Shown: in pieces, positions 45,643 through 53,747 of the stretch
Layout of the letters: every line of letters begins with the position of its first letter
How positions within the stretch are numbered: position 1 is the first letter of the stretch
Source: Bacteroidaceae bacterium
GTDB lineage: Bacteria > Bacteroidota > Bacteroidia > Bacteroidales > Bacteroidaceae
DNA length: 64,000 nucleotides
Direction: 5' to 3'
Assembly: GCA_017416805.1 (NCBI GenBank)
Contig: JAFQBB010000020.1
Span: 248,001 to 312,000, forward strand
The notes under the pieces: model-generated
Database searches by the model: none
What the model was told of the DNA's origin: nothing
What the model saw: only the letters and a program-made list of their open reading frames with translations
Program-made: the position numbers and the translations under genes

Positions 45643-46347
45643 TTAATAAATTTCTTGATCATGTTCATAATCGCGCATAACATTCTCTGTAAGAATTTTT
45701 ACGGGATTCCCCCCCATAACACAATATGACTTCTTTATACAATTACGTGTTACTATAGTGTTCATTCCCCAAATACAGCGCTCTGGAGTTTTTGTTGAAT
45801 GCATTATTTTACATTCTGTACCAAACCAATTATAATCTCCAATTTCAATCAGGCCACTAGCTTTTTTATATTTTTTATTAACTATATCGTATAGAGGGTG
45901 GATATTCGTATCCATAACAAGACATCCCCATCCAAAACTCGTGCTAATTCCAAATTTCATACCTTTATATGATACGATTTTTAGTGAGCCAGCATTTCGA
46001 AAATCATCTCCAAATTCAACCTTCGTTTTTTCTCCAAATACTAAATAGGAGTCATTTCCTATATTGAATTTTCCTTTAAATAAAATGGTCCCTCCATGAT
46101 TCTCCCATGAGATTCCAGTATTAGGATAGATTCCACAGGTTCTAAATCCCATTCTTATCATGCCAAATTTTATTTTATCTGTTTCAATACGAATTTTTCC
46201 TTTTAATTTGAGGAAATGCGGTTTGTAAAGAAGAATAGGTAAGCGAATGGCCTGTTTGAATGGTAGATAATGGAAATTGAAATAAATAGTTTGCGGTAAA
46301 CTATGAAGAAACTTCTTGTTTTCCCATATTTTTTTTATAATGCTCAT
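45643..46347 (-). CDS. Hexapeptide-repeat acyltransferase-like protein
   Basis: A 234-aa protein with a degenerate left-handed beta-helix: NIGNDSYLVFGEKTKVEFGDD, SFGWGCLVMDTNIHPLYDIV, IEIGDYNWFGTECKIMHSTK and GMNTIVTRNCIKKSYCVMGGNPVKI. The helix repeats are less regular than in the downstream gene. An N-terminal helical segment (FLHSLPQTIYFNFHYLPFKQ) resembles those of sugar O-acetyltransferases in capsule loci. It lies 6 bp downstream of the flippase gene. Confidence 0.75.
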   Translation of the reverse strand: MSIIKKIWENKKFLHSLPQTIYFNFHYLPFKQAIRLPILLYKPHFLKLKGKIRIETDKIKFGMIRMGFRTCGIYPNTGISWENHGGTILFKGKFNIGNDSYLVFGEKTKVEFGDDFRNAGSLKIVSYKGMKFGISTSFGWGCLVMDTNIHPLYDIVNKKYKKASGLIEIGDYNWFGTECKIMHSTKTPERCIWGMNTIVTRNCIKKSYCVMGGNPVKILTENVMRDYEHDQEIY

Positions 46348-46353
46348 ATAACG

Positions 46354-47694
46354 TTATTTAATCCAAATACCTTTGGCTCTATTATTTAAAAGTTTATTAA
46401 TTTGTATGGTGAATACTGTTGAATACAATACGTTAATCAGTATCATTGAACATACCACCCCAATGGCCCCGATATATTTTCCTAAACAAAAAGATAGTGG
46501 AATGTGTATAATTAATCCTAACATTGTTACATAAGTTTGTAATTTGACTGCACCTATTCCATTTATCATATTTATTTGAAGTGAATCCCACGAAAAAACT
46601 ATCATATATATTCCCACAGCTATTGTCATCGTTATAGGTATTGAGATCCTTTCTCCTATCCATATTTTATATATTATGGGCGATAACAATATCATGATTA
46701 TTACAGCCGCAGCAGATATAAGGAATACTGTTGACATCTTTTTGTAGATATTCTTCATCCATGTGTAATCTTTCTTGGTGTATGCATCTGTAAAGGCTGG
46801 CCATAATGGAGAAAGGAATATAGTGTAAATCATCATGGCGATTCCTAAATATTTATATGCGATGTTGTAATATGTCACTTCATTTGGACCGGATACATTT
46901 GAGATTAGGATATTGGTTGATTGAAAAAGGACTACAACCTGAACTTGTATTAAAAAGAATTTGTAACCTAAACTGAATAGTTCCTTGACGTATGATTTGT
47001 TGATGGCTTCTATTGATGGTGCAACCTTTTTGAATTTGCTCGAATATAATACAAAACTGGCTATTATTATCACTAATATGGGTAATACTGATACGGTACA
47101 AGCTAATGCAACAAGGGAGGGGGGGCAGAATTTTGTCAATAGGAAAATAGCAATTAATGAAAGAAAATTCCCCAAAACAGGAAAAGATGAGGATAACGCT
47201 ACTTTTTGGAATGCGGCGATGACCGCAGTTAATATATTCACAATCATCTGCAAACAAAAGCAGGCAATGAGAATATGCATTGCTTTTGTTATTTCTTCAT
47301 TATAAATAGTGTCAACATTTAGGAATGAAGCCCAATTAATAAAAGGGACAATCCATTCTAATATAATCCACAAAGGAATAAAAATAAGAACCATCATTAG
47401 ATAAGTGGTTGAAACTAGAGATTTACCCTTGTTCCAATCTCCCTTTGCAATAGCTTCTGCTAACTTGTTTTTCAGGCCTAAAGTAAACCCTACATCGAAA
47501 AAGTTTAGCCAAAGCATAATAGAAGATAATGTGAGCCATATCCCATACAACTCTGGTGAAATATAACCTAAAGTCATGGGTACTAATAACAAAGAAATCA
47601 ATATACTACATCCTTTTATGAATAAAGAGCCAATGATATTTTTCTTTATTGTTCGTGTCCGTTGATTATTACTGCTGAGCAATCTTTTAATCAT
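46354..47694 (-). CDS. Wzx-type polysaccharide flippase
   Basis: A 446-aa MATE/MOP-superfamily membrane protein with 12 or more hydrophobic helices, including IIGSLFIKGCSILISLLLVPMTLGYISPELYGIW at the N-terminus, the typical Wzx opening. It moves the undecaprenyl-linked repeat unit across the inner membrane. With the sugar transferase, EpsG-like polymerase, Wzz and Wza on the other arm, it makes the pathway complete. The gene is AT-rich like the rest of the locus, and 123 bp separate it from the DUF4886 gene upstream. Confidence 0.9.
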   Translation of the reverse strand: MIKRLLSSNNQRTRTIKKNIIGSLFIKGCSILISLLLVPMTLGYISPELYGIWLTLSSIMLWLNFFDVGFTLGLKNKLAEAIAKGDWNKGKSLVSTTYLMMVLIFIPLWIILEWIVPFINWASFLNVDTIYNEEITKAMHILIACFCLQMIVNILTAVIAAFQKVALSSSFPVLGNFLSLIAIFLLTKFCPPSLVALACTVSVLPILVIIIASFVLYSSKFKKVAPSIEAINKSYVKELFSLGYKFFLIQVQVVVLFQSTNILISNVSGPNEVTYYNIAYKYLGIAMMIYTIFLSPLWPAFTDAYTKKDYTWMKNIYKKMSTVFLISAAAVIIMILLSPIIYKIWIGERISIPITMTIAVGIYMIVFSWDSLQINMINGIGAVKLQTYVTMLGLIIHIPLSFCLGKYIGAIGVVCSMILINVLYSTVFTIQINKLLNNRAKGIWIK

Positions 47695-47817
47695 GTGTAA
47701 TGGTATAACAGAATCTTATAATCTGTAAATTGTAAACGTAATATTTAATAATTTAGTATCTTCTAGTATATTGCATTTTGCTAAAAAAATATTATATTAG
47801 GGAAAGAAACGGTAAGA

Positions 47818-48747
47818 CTATTTCTGATGGCAATTCTTGATGATAGCATGCATAGTTCTTATTTCCTCTAAACTGAGTGGCAAGGAATAGACAACTGTAG
47901 AATCAAGAGTTACTTCATATATGGGGCAAAATAGTGATTGGAACCATGTACAAGCCAATGCATATTTTCCTATTTGATTGTCTATGTGTATGCCGTCACT
48001 GGTGAAGTCTGTTTTGTCTTTGTTGATATGACTGTTTCTTAATGCAGAAATGCAATCTGCAGATGGGATTACATATTTGATCCGTGTCTCTTCTTGTAGG
48101 TTCCTTACTGCATTTTTGATAGAATCATACATGGTTTCAGGATTATAGCCATAGGGACGAAAAGCATTTGTCCTACATAAGGAAGAATAAGGCCATGTCA
48201 TGTGCCAGATAATTACAGCATTGGGATTTGTCGCTCTTGACAGAATGTGCTCAATCAGTCGGTTTAAATATGGTTGGTATTTCTTGTATAACCCAGAATG
48301 GGCAGAGGCCTGCTGTAGGATGATGATGTCCCATTCACAAGACAAAAGTATCTCTTGTATTGTCTTGTTGGATATTTCCTCGTTCCAACCAAAATCTTGA
48401 GGACCTTTTATTTGAAAGCAATAGACGGGTTCCTCTTTGCGGAAAAAATGTTCGTGCTGTTGCAGGGAGCATCCGCCATAAATTATTTTTCCTAAAGTGA
48501 CATTCTTTATGCAATTATAATTATTCAGGATGAGGGGGAGGTATTCCATGCTGTTGTTGGTAAAACTATTTCCTATAGCCAATATTCTTAATGAATCTGG
48601 ATGAGCAGGAAGAACTGTTTCTTGATTATGAATCAGAGCAAAGTCTGCCAATGGGTCATTTGGAATCCATTCGGGCTCTTCATGGGTACATCCCAATATG
48701 ATGCAGCATAGTGCCAGATATGGTAAAATATAGTTCTTGATATTCAT
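47818..48747 (-). CDS. DUF4886 SGNH-hydrolase-like lipoprotein
   Basis: A 309-aa lipoprotein (CCIILGC, Cys20) of the DUF4886 family. SGNH blocks are visible: ILAIGNSFTNNSMEYLP with the block I Ser, then IILQQASAHSG, and TSDGIHIDNQIG containing the Asp-x-x-His pair. These enzymes are esterase/deacetylase-like, so it could trim acetyl groups from surface polysaccharide; given the two or three acetyltransferases in the same locus this is attractive but inferred. It lies 25 bp downstream of the HU-like gene and is probably co-transcribed. Confidence 0.75.
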   Translation of the reverse strand: MNIKNYILPYLALCCIILGCTHEEPEWIPNDPLADFALIHNQETVLPAHPDSLRILAIGNSFTNNSMEYLPLILNNYNCIKNVTLGKIIYGGCSLQQHEHFFRKEEPVYCFQIKGPQDFGWNEEISNKTIQEILLSCEWDIIILQQASAHSGLYKKYQPYLNRLIEHILSRATNPNAVIIWHMTWPYSSLCRTNAFRPYGYNPETMYDSIKNAVRNLQEETRIKYVIPSADCISALRNSHINKDKTDFTSDGIHIDNQIGKYALACTWFQSLFCPIYEVTLDSTVVYSLPLSLEEIRTMHAIIKNCHQK

Positions 48748-48772
48748 GTGTTTGAAAGATATTAGTACTCTT

Positions 48773-49411
48773 TTACTCTTTATCCTTTATTCTTCTCCTC
48801 ACATATACCGTTGCGGGTCCCCGACCTTGGGTGGTGATGCCGTTGCTGGGGTTGCGACGCAATGCAATCAGTTCTTTGCAAGCGGTTGCACGTGAAAAGC
48901 CGGTCAGGCTGACATAATCATCTATGCGCATGAACCCATGCTCGTCAATAAACTGCAAGGCTCGGGCCAAACGCTCTTCGAGCGTGTAAGGTGACTTGCG
49001 CAGACGGCTTACATGACTACGCTCCAACTCGCAGTAGCTTCCGGCGCATTTGACCAATTCCTTATCAGCCCGGAAATTCACACCGTTGAGAGACAGACTC
49101 TTGGCATTGTGCTTGGGGTCTTCACCGTCCAGACTGTCCATTTCCTTGTTGCGACGGAGTCCTATGGTGGCTTTGAATGTTCCCAATCCTTCTATACTTA
49201 CCGAATATCCTGAACCAACCAGCTCGCCCAATGTTTCCACTGCTTGGGACAACACAGAGATGGCTGTGCCGCGGGATATGCCGCCGTGGTAAGTCATCTT
49301 CTGGATGAACTCTTCCATGCCAATGTTCCGGTAGGTTTTCATGCGATAATATGCTTTCTTTTCTCCTGTGCCTGCCATGTCGGGCATTTCTTGTTTGATG
49401 TACTTTGCCAT
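48773..49411 (-). CDS. HU-like DNA-binding protein with a C-terminal extension
   Basis: A 212-aa protein with an HU/IHF-type fold in residues ~25-125: RNIGMEEFIQKMTYHGGISR, AVETLGELVGSGYSVSIEGLGTFKATIGLR. The C-terminal ~80 residues look helical with a winged-helix-like segment (RIDDYVSLTGFSRATACKEL). Such long HU-family proteins occur beside polysaccharide loci in Bacteroides; a regulatory or nucleoid role is plausible. The ATG at 49411 (MAKYIKQEMPD) is chosen; the 18 codons upstream cross the promoter. A promoter and a four-copy palindrome array lie upstream, so autoregulation is possible. Confidence 0.78.
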   Translation of the reverse strand: MAKYIKQEMPDMAGTGEKKAYYRMKTYRNIGMEEFIQKMTYHGGISRGTAISVLSQAVETLGELVGSGYSVSIEGLGTFKATIGLRRNKEMDSLDGEDPKHNAKSLSLNGVNFRADKELVKCAGSYCELERSHVSRLRKSPYTLEERLARALQFIDEHGFMRIDDYVSLTGFSRATACKELIALRRNPSNGITTQGRGPATVYVRRRIKDKE

Positions 49412-49749
49412 AATGTGATAGGGTTGGTATATAATTATAATGAAGTATCTATAACATAGGTGCAAAAATACAAACAGATGGCTGTAAAAGCAAGAAAAAC
49501 TATGTTAATAATATATTTCGTGCCACAAAATATATATTTTAAACCCTGAAATATATATTTCGTGCTTTGAAATATATATTTCGTGGTTAGAAATAAATGG
49601 TATATATAATTTCCAGGAGAAAGTCTGTGTATATTAACGATTTTCGTTGATAACAGTTTGTTACTTTGGAATAAAATCCGTGCCTAAATTTATTTTTGAC
49701 ACCCCCTCAGAGTCAGGACGAGACATTGGAGTGGCTCGTAGGTCAGGTA
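49412..49749. promoter_or_regulatory. Regulatory gap upstream of the HU-like gene
   Basis: This 338-bp gap holds a minus-strand -7 element TATTTTTG (plus-strand CAAAAATA, 49463-49470) and CTTG at the -33 place (plus-strand CAAG, 49491-49494). The four-copy operator array lies at 49506-49585. The remaining 160 bp up to the coaBC stop show no frame and no terminator hairpin. Confidence 0.6.
49506..49585. promoter_or_regulatory. Four-copy palindromic operator array, 21-bp period
   Basis: A 17-bp unit GAAATATATATTTCGTG occurs intact at 49548-49564 and 49569-49585. Degenerate copies at 49506-49522 (ATATTTCGTG end kept) and 49527-49543 (AAAATATATATTTT core) are in exact register. Each unit has the palindrome GAAATATATATTTC or a variant, and starts are 21 bp apart, two helical turns, so bound proteins would line up on one face. 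It lies just upstream of the HU-like promoter. Confidence 0.75.
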
Positions 49750-50961
49750 TTAAATCCTTTGTTCTAATTCGTTGATGATATCTGTAGCCACCTCATTCTT
49801 CGGCTTCAATGGATATTCTTTGATTTCGTTTTCTGATACGATGGCAATCTTGTTGGTATCGTGGCGGAAGCCGGCGCCTTTATCGTTGAGAGAATTCAGT
49901 ACGATGAAGTCAAAGTTCTTCCGGCGAAGTTTGTCTTGAGCATGGGCCATTTCGTTGGTTGTCTCGAGGGCAAATCCTACGAGTATTTGGCCTTTGCACT
50001 TTGTTTTTCCCAAGGAAGCGGCAATATCCTTTGTGGGTTTCAGACGAAGTGTCAGGTCGTCCCCTTCGCGCTTAATCTTTTGTTCGGCTTTCACTTCGGG
50101 CGTGAAATCAGCTACGGCGGCACATAGGATGCCTGCATCGCACGTTGGGTAGTGTGTCATGGCTTCGTCGTACATCTCCTCGGCAGATTCTACATCAATG
50201 CGGTGTATGGCCGGATGTTGGCAGGTCATGTTCACGGGGCCGCTGATGAGTATCACCTCGGCGCCACGGCGGGCACACTCTTCGGCCAAAGCATATCCCA
50301 TCTTTCCTGATGAATAATTGCCGATGAAGCGTACTGGATCAATTTTCTCGTATGTGGGTCCTGCAGTAATTAATACTTTTTTTGCGGCCAACGGAGAACA
50401 AGTTTTTTCCTTGTTTGAGAAAAATTTCTTGATGGCTAATAGGATGTTCTCCGGTTCTTCCATGCGTCCTTTTCCCACAAGATGGCTGGCCAAGAAACCT
50501 TCACCCGGCTCAATGATGTGATTGCCATAAGAGCGTAGGGTGTCCAGGTTTTGCTGGGTAGAGGGGTGGGCGTACATATCCAAATCCATGGCAGGTGCCA
50601 CAAAGACAGGTGCCTTCATTGACAGGTAAGTGGTGATGAGCATATTATCGGCCACTCCATGTGCCATTTTGCCAATGGTGGAAGCTGTGGCTGGGGCAAT
50701 AATCATGGCATCTGCCCAAAGGCCAAGAGCTACGTGGCTATGCCATGTGCCATCGCGTTGGGCAAAGAAGTCGCTGATTACCGGTTTGCTTGTAAGTGCC
50801 GACAAGGTGATGGGAGTGATGAACTCTTTACCTGCCGGTGTGATGACTACTTGTACTTCGGCACCCTCCTTGATGAGGCCGCGTATCAGGATGCAAGCCT
50901 TGTAAGCGGCGATGCTTCCTGTGATACCAAGTACTATTTTTTTTCCTTGTAGTATGCTCAT
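49750..50961 (-). CDS. coaBC: Bifunctional phosphopantothenoylcysteine decarboxylase/synthetase
   Basis: A 403-aa coenzyme A biosynthesis enzyme. The N-terminal flavin decarboxylase has GKKIVLGITGSIAAYKACIL, WHSHVALGLWADAMIIAPAT and the PAMDLDMY active-site loop. The C-terminal synthetase has ITAGPTYEKIDPVRFIGNYSSGKMG and KPTKDIAASLG. The ATG at 50961 (MSILQGKKIVL) matches the family start; the frame opens eight codons earlier in a word-repeat region. It follows the exonuclease gene, as commonly seen in Bacteroides dnaN-exonuclease-coaBC groups; recN, often next, is not here. Confidence 0.95.
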   Translation of the reverse strand: MSILQGKKIVLGITGSIAAYKACILIRGLIKEGAEVQVVITPAGKEFITPITLSALTSKPVISDFFAQRDGTWHSHVALGLWADAMIIAPATASTIGKMAHGVADNMLITTYLSMKAPVFVAPAMDLDMYAHPSTQQNLDTLRSYGNHIIEPGEGFLASHLVGKGRMEEPENILLAIKKFFSNKEKTCSPLAAKKVLITAGPTYEKIDPVRFIGNYSSGKMGYALAEECARRGAEVILISGPVNMTCQHPAIHRIDVESAEEMYDEAMTHYPTCDAGILCAAVADFTPEVKAEQKIKREGDDLTLRLKPTKDIAASLGKTKCKGQILVGFALETTNEMAHAQDKLRRKNFDFIVLNSLNDKGAGFRHDTNKIAIVSENEIKEYPLKPKNEVATDIINELEQRI

Positions 50962-50978
50962 AATCTTTTCTTTTGTTT

Positions 50979-51120
50979 GGAACACAGAGACACAGAGTCA
51001 CAGAGAATATTAATGTCTCTGAATATCATGAAACTCTGAATCATTGTGCCTCTGCTTCTCTGTGTCCTAAATATCATCATCGATATTCACTTGTAGCTCG
51101 TAGCCCATCACTCGTAGCTA
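50979..51120. repeat. Word-repeat array between coaBC and the exonuclease gene (locus I)
   Basis: A left arm GGAACACAGAGACACAGAG plus TCACAGAG (50979-51005) faces an inverse GTGCCTCTGCTTCTCTGTG plus TCC (51046-51067), the same words as the GxxExxY terminal repeats but with no gene between them. A TTGTAGCTCGTAGCCCATCA, CTCGTAGCTA block follows (51091-51120) and supplies the exonuclease stop codon (51118-51120). Confidence 0.8.
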
Positions 51121-51882
51121 TTTCATTCCTAACTTAATGCGTGTCAACATCTGCTTGGTGTTCAGTGTGAAGTCTCCTTGAAGCATCCAACTGTAGTATC
51201 CCGGATCTTTTCGTAAGACCTCCTCCACGGTTTTTCCTTTGTATTTACCAAAATTGAAGGTGGGGATATTGTCTTCGTTGTATACCATGCGGCCGGCGAA
51301 ATCCACGTTGCGTGTAAAACTGGAGTATTCCGAGAGGAAAGCCATATCGTTTTGCAATGCTTCGGGATATCGGTCAAGTTGTGCCTTCAATACCTCATAG
51401 GTGGCACGTGTGTCAGCTTCGGCCGTATGGGCATCTTCCAGATTCTTGTCGCAATAGAACTTGTAGGCGGCCGATAGCGTTCGTTGCTCCAACTTGTGGT
51501 AGATGACTTGTACGTCGATGAACTTGCGGCGGCTCATGTCGATATCCACTCCTGCACGGAGAAACTCTTCTGCTAACAGAGGTACATCAAAGCGGTTACT
51601 GTTGAAACCGGCAATGTCGCATCCTTCAATGTCGTGAGCTATCTGCTTGGCCACCTCTTTAAAAGTGGGGCAGTCGGCCACATCTTCGTCATAGATACCG
51701 TGTACGGCTGAAGATTGTTCAGGAATGTGCATTTCAGGGTTGATGCGCATAGTCTTTGATTCCTCGTTGCCGTTGGGATAAACCTTCAGGTAACAAATCT
51801 CTACGATGCGGTCGGTATTGATGTTGATTCCCGTTGTCTCCAGATCGAAGAATACGAGCGGGTTCTTTAAGTTCAGTTTCAT
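51118..51882 (-). CDS. DEDDh 3'-5' exonuclease with an ExoX-like C-terminal domain
   Basis: A 254-aa DnaQ-fold exonuclease. FFDLETTG carries the first acidic pair (D13, E15); GFNSNRFDVPLLAEEF and the AHTAEADTRAT motif (His and Asp) complete DEDDh. The C-terminal ~45 residues, TFNFGKYKGKTVEEVLRKDPGYYSWML, match the small ExoX-like C-terminal module. Likely roles are replication proofreading or repair. It lies between dnaN and coaBC, with word arrays in both gaps, and its stop codon is contributed by one of them. Confidence 0.9.
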   Translation of the reverse strand: MKLNLKNPLVFFDLETTGININTDRIVEICYLKVYPNGNEESKTMRINPEMHIPEQSSAVHGIYDEDVADCPTFKEVAKQIAHDIEGCDIAGFNSNRFDVPLLAEEFLRAGVDIDMSRRKFIDVQVIYHKLEQRTLSAAYKFYCDKNLEDAHTAEADTRATYEVLKAQLDRYPEALQNDMAFLSEYSSFTRNVDFAGRMVYNEDNIPTFNFGKYKGKTVEEVLRKDPGYYSWMLQGDFTLNTKQMLTRIKLGMK

Positions 51883-51883
51883 G

Positions 51884-51983
51884 AGTTAATGAGTTAATGT
51901 GCCAATATGCTAATGTGCTAATATGCCAATTGTAAAAGTACCGGCATTGTGGCACATTGGCATATTAGCACATTGGCATATTG
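51884..51983. repeat. Palindromic word-repeat array between the exonuclease gene and dnaN (locus J)
   Basis: GAGTTAATGAGTTAATGTG is followed by CCAATATGCTAATGTGCTAA and TATGCCAATTG (to about 51931). The inverse GGCACATTGGCATATTAGCA and CATTGGCATATTG (51952-51983) abuts the dnaN stop at 51985. The whole 102-bp gap is one hairpin-forming array. Confidence 0.8.
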
Positions 51984-51984
51984 A

Positions 51985-53109
51985 TTAGTCATTCAGCATC
52001 ATCGGCATGAGCAACATGAGCAAGTCTTCATTCTCTTCTTGCTCGGCAGGAACGAGTACACCTGCACGTGAGGGATCGGCCAATTCAATGATGACATCCT
52101 GTCCGGAAAGATTGTTCAGTATGTCGATAAGGAAAGTAGCCTTGAATCCGATGCTCATGGGTGAGCCGTTGTAACTGCAATTGATGCTTTCCTCGGCCGA
52201 GGTTGAGAAATCGATATCTTGGCCTGAAAGTACCAATTGGTTTTCTTGCAGACGAAGTTTGATGAGACTGCTTGCCTGAGACGAGAATACTGATACACGC
52301 TTGAGGGCACTCAGCAGGATGGCCCGGTCAATAGTTACTTTATGTGGATTGTTTTGCGGAATCACCGAGTTGTAGTTGGGGTAGCGTCCCTCAATCAATC
52401 GGCATACCATGCGATAGTTGGGCATGGTAAAGGTGGCATTGCGGTCATCGAAATCAATACTTACACCGCCCTGTTCTTTACCCAACAGGTTCTTCAGTAA
52501 AGTGGCAGGCTTCTTGGGCAGGATGAACGCAGCCTTTTCGTTTCCTTTTGTGGCAAAATTCTTATTGCGTACCAGTTTGTGTCCATCCGAAGCCACCATG
52601 GTGATGTCTTCAGTCGTGATATCGAAGTAGATACCGTTCATGACGGGGCGAAGTTCGTCATCAGCTGTAGCAAAGAGGGCGCGGTTGATACCATTGAGCA
52701 ATGTGCCGGCTTCCATCTCTACGTGTACAGCGCTTTCGCTCAATGTTACGGGAATAGGATATTCGTCTGCGTTTTGGGCTATTACACTATATCGTCCGTT
52801 CATGTATTGGACGAGGATTTCCAACGTATTGGGATTGAATTCGAATGTCAATGGTTGTTCGGGAATTTCCTTTAAAGCATCCTGAATTGTTTTGGCATTG
52901 ATGGCAAAGCGGCAATTGCCATCATTTTCTGCAACCTCTAAAGAGGTCACCATTGTAGTTTCATTGTCTGATGCTGTCAATGACAAAATCCCATCGTTGA
53001 GTTCCAAGAGGAAACAATCCAAGATGGGTAGGGTGTTTTTTGAGTTGATAACTCGGCCAATAGCTTGTAAGTGGCTGAAAAGCGCAGTGCTTGATACTAT
53101 AAATCTCAT
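51985..53109 (-). CDS. dnaN: DNA polymerase III sliding clamp (beta subunit)
   Basis: A 374-aa clamp made of three similar domains. MRFIVSSTALFSHLQAIGRVINSKNTLPILDCFLLE at the N-terminus and RPVMNGIYFDI, DGHKLVRN, NYNSVIPQNN and the C-terminal LMLLMPMML are the conserved clamp features. It encircles DNA and tethers the polymerase. A -7 element TACCTTTG (minus strand, 53150-53157) lies 40 bp upstream. It is divergent from the DUF3127 gene. Confidence 0.97.
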   Translation of the reverse strand: MRFIVSSTALFSHLQAIGRVINSKNTLPILDCFLLELNDGILSLTASDNETTMVTSLEVAENDGNCRFAINAKTIQDALKEIPEQPLTFEFNPNTLEILVQYMNGRYSVIAQNADEYPIPVTLSESAVHVEMEAGTLLNGINRALFATADDELRPVMNGIYFDITTEDITMVASDGHKLVRNKNFATKGNEKAAFILPKKPATLLKNLLGKEQGGVSIDFDDRNATFTMPNYRMVCRLIEGRYPNYNSVIPQNNPHKVTIDRAILLSALKRVSVFSSQASSLIKLRLQENQLVLSGQDIDFSTSAEESINCSYNGSPMSIGFKATFLIDILNNLSGQDVIIELADPSRAGVLVPAEQEENEDLLMLLMPMMLND

Positions 53110-53149
53110 ATGGTTAAATCTTATTTTTTACATGTCGTTTATAATGTGA

Positions 53150-53183
53150 CAAAGGTACGAAAACTTTGTGTATCTATTGCAAA
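53150..53183 (-). promoter_or_regulatory. dnaN promoter
   Basis: Minus-strand TACCTTTG (53150-53157) with TTTG (53180-53183) at 22-bp spacing, slightly longer than the 19-21 bp usual. For the divergent gene, TATTTTCG (53222-53229) is a one-mismatch -7 candidate. Confidence 0.6.
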
Positions 53184-53251
53184 AAGGTGAAGAAAAATGC
53201 GTTTTGTAGGAAATAAAATAGTATTTTCGCCACGAATTTTAAAGTACAATC

Positions 53252-53635
53252 ATGGAATTAAGTGGTAAAATAATTGCAGTTCTCCCCGCAAGAGAGGGAG
53301 TGTCAAGAACTGGTAACCCCTGGAAGACACAGGAGTATGTGCTGGAAACACACGACCAGTATCCTCGAAAGATGTGTTTCAATTTGTTTGGAGCCGATAA
53401 GATTGATCAATTCAATATCCAATTGGGTGAGGAACTTACGGTATCGTTTGACATTGATTGCCGTCAGTGGCAGGACCGTTGGTTCAATGATATTCGTGCC
53501 TGGAAGGTAGAGCGTGTTGGAGCACAAGCCCCGGCTGCGCAGCCTGTTCCGGAGAATGCTGTTCCTTTCCCTCCTGCATCAACTGCTCCTGTGGATTTCA
53601 CAGCAGGTGACGAGAAGGATGATTTGCCTTTCTGA
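53252..53635 (+). CDS. DUF3127 OB-fold-like protein with an SSB-type acidic tail
   Basis: A 127-aa protein of the DUF3127 family (MELSGKIIAVLPAREGVSRTG, TQEYVLETHDQYPRKMCFNLFG, QWQDRWFNDIRAWKVERV). The first ~92 residues are beta-rich and compatible with an OB-fold. A Pro/Ala-rich disordered linker leads to the C-terminus EKDDLPF. This acidic tip ending in hydrophobic-Pro-Phe mimics the SSB tail (DDDIPF in E. coli) that recruits replication and repair proteins. It is divergent from dnaN, which supports a DNA-metabolism role (inference). Confidence 0.8.
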   Translation: MELSGKIIAVLPAREGVSRTGNPWKTQEYVLETHDQYPRKMCFNLFGADKIDQFNIQLGEELTVSFDIDCRQWQDRWFNDIRAWKVERVGAQAPAAQPVPENAVPFPPASTAPVDFTAGDEKDDLPF

Positions 53636-53660
53636 GCAACTCGGAATAAGGTAATACTTG

Positions 53661-53745
53661 ATTTTAGGCGCGGATTGCGCGAATTACACGGATTTAATTC
53701 GTTTGATAAAATTTCCGTGTAATTCGCGCAATCCGCGCCTAAAAT
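53661..53745. terminator. 32-bp perfect inverted repeat, bidirectional terminator-like (locus K)
   Basis: The left arm (53661-53692) begins ATTTTAGGCGCGGATTGCGC and ends GAATTACACGGA; the right arm (53714-53745) is its exact reverse complement; the loop is 21 nt. The GCGCGGATTGCGCGAATTAC word is one of the word-array vocabularies. It lies between convergent genes, three bases from the PL11 stop, so it can act as a terminator in both directions. Confidence 0.8.
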
Positions 53746-53747
53746 AT

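Noticed and set aside
47695-47817. Independent promoter for the flippase gene
   Set aside because: The 123-bp gap is AT-rich but contains no TAnnTTTG match on the minus strand; read-through from the HU-like promoter is the simpler reading.
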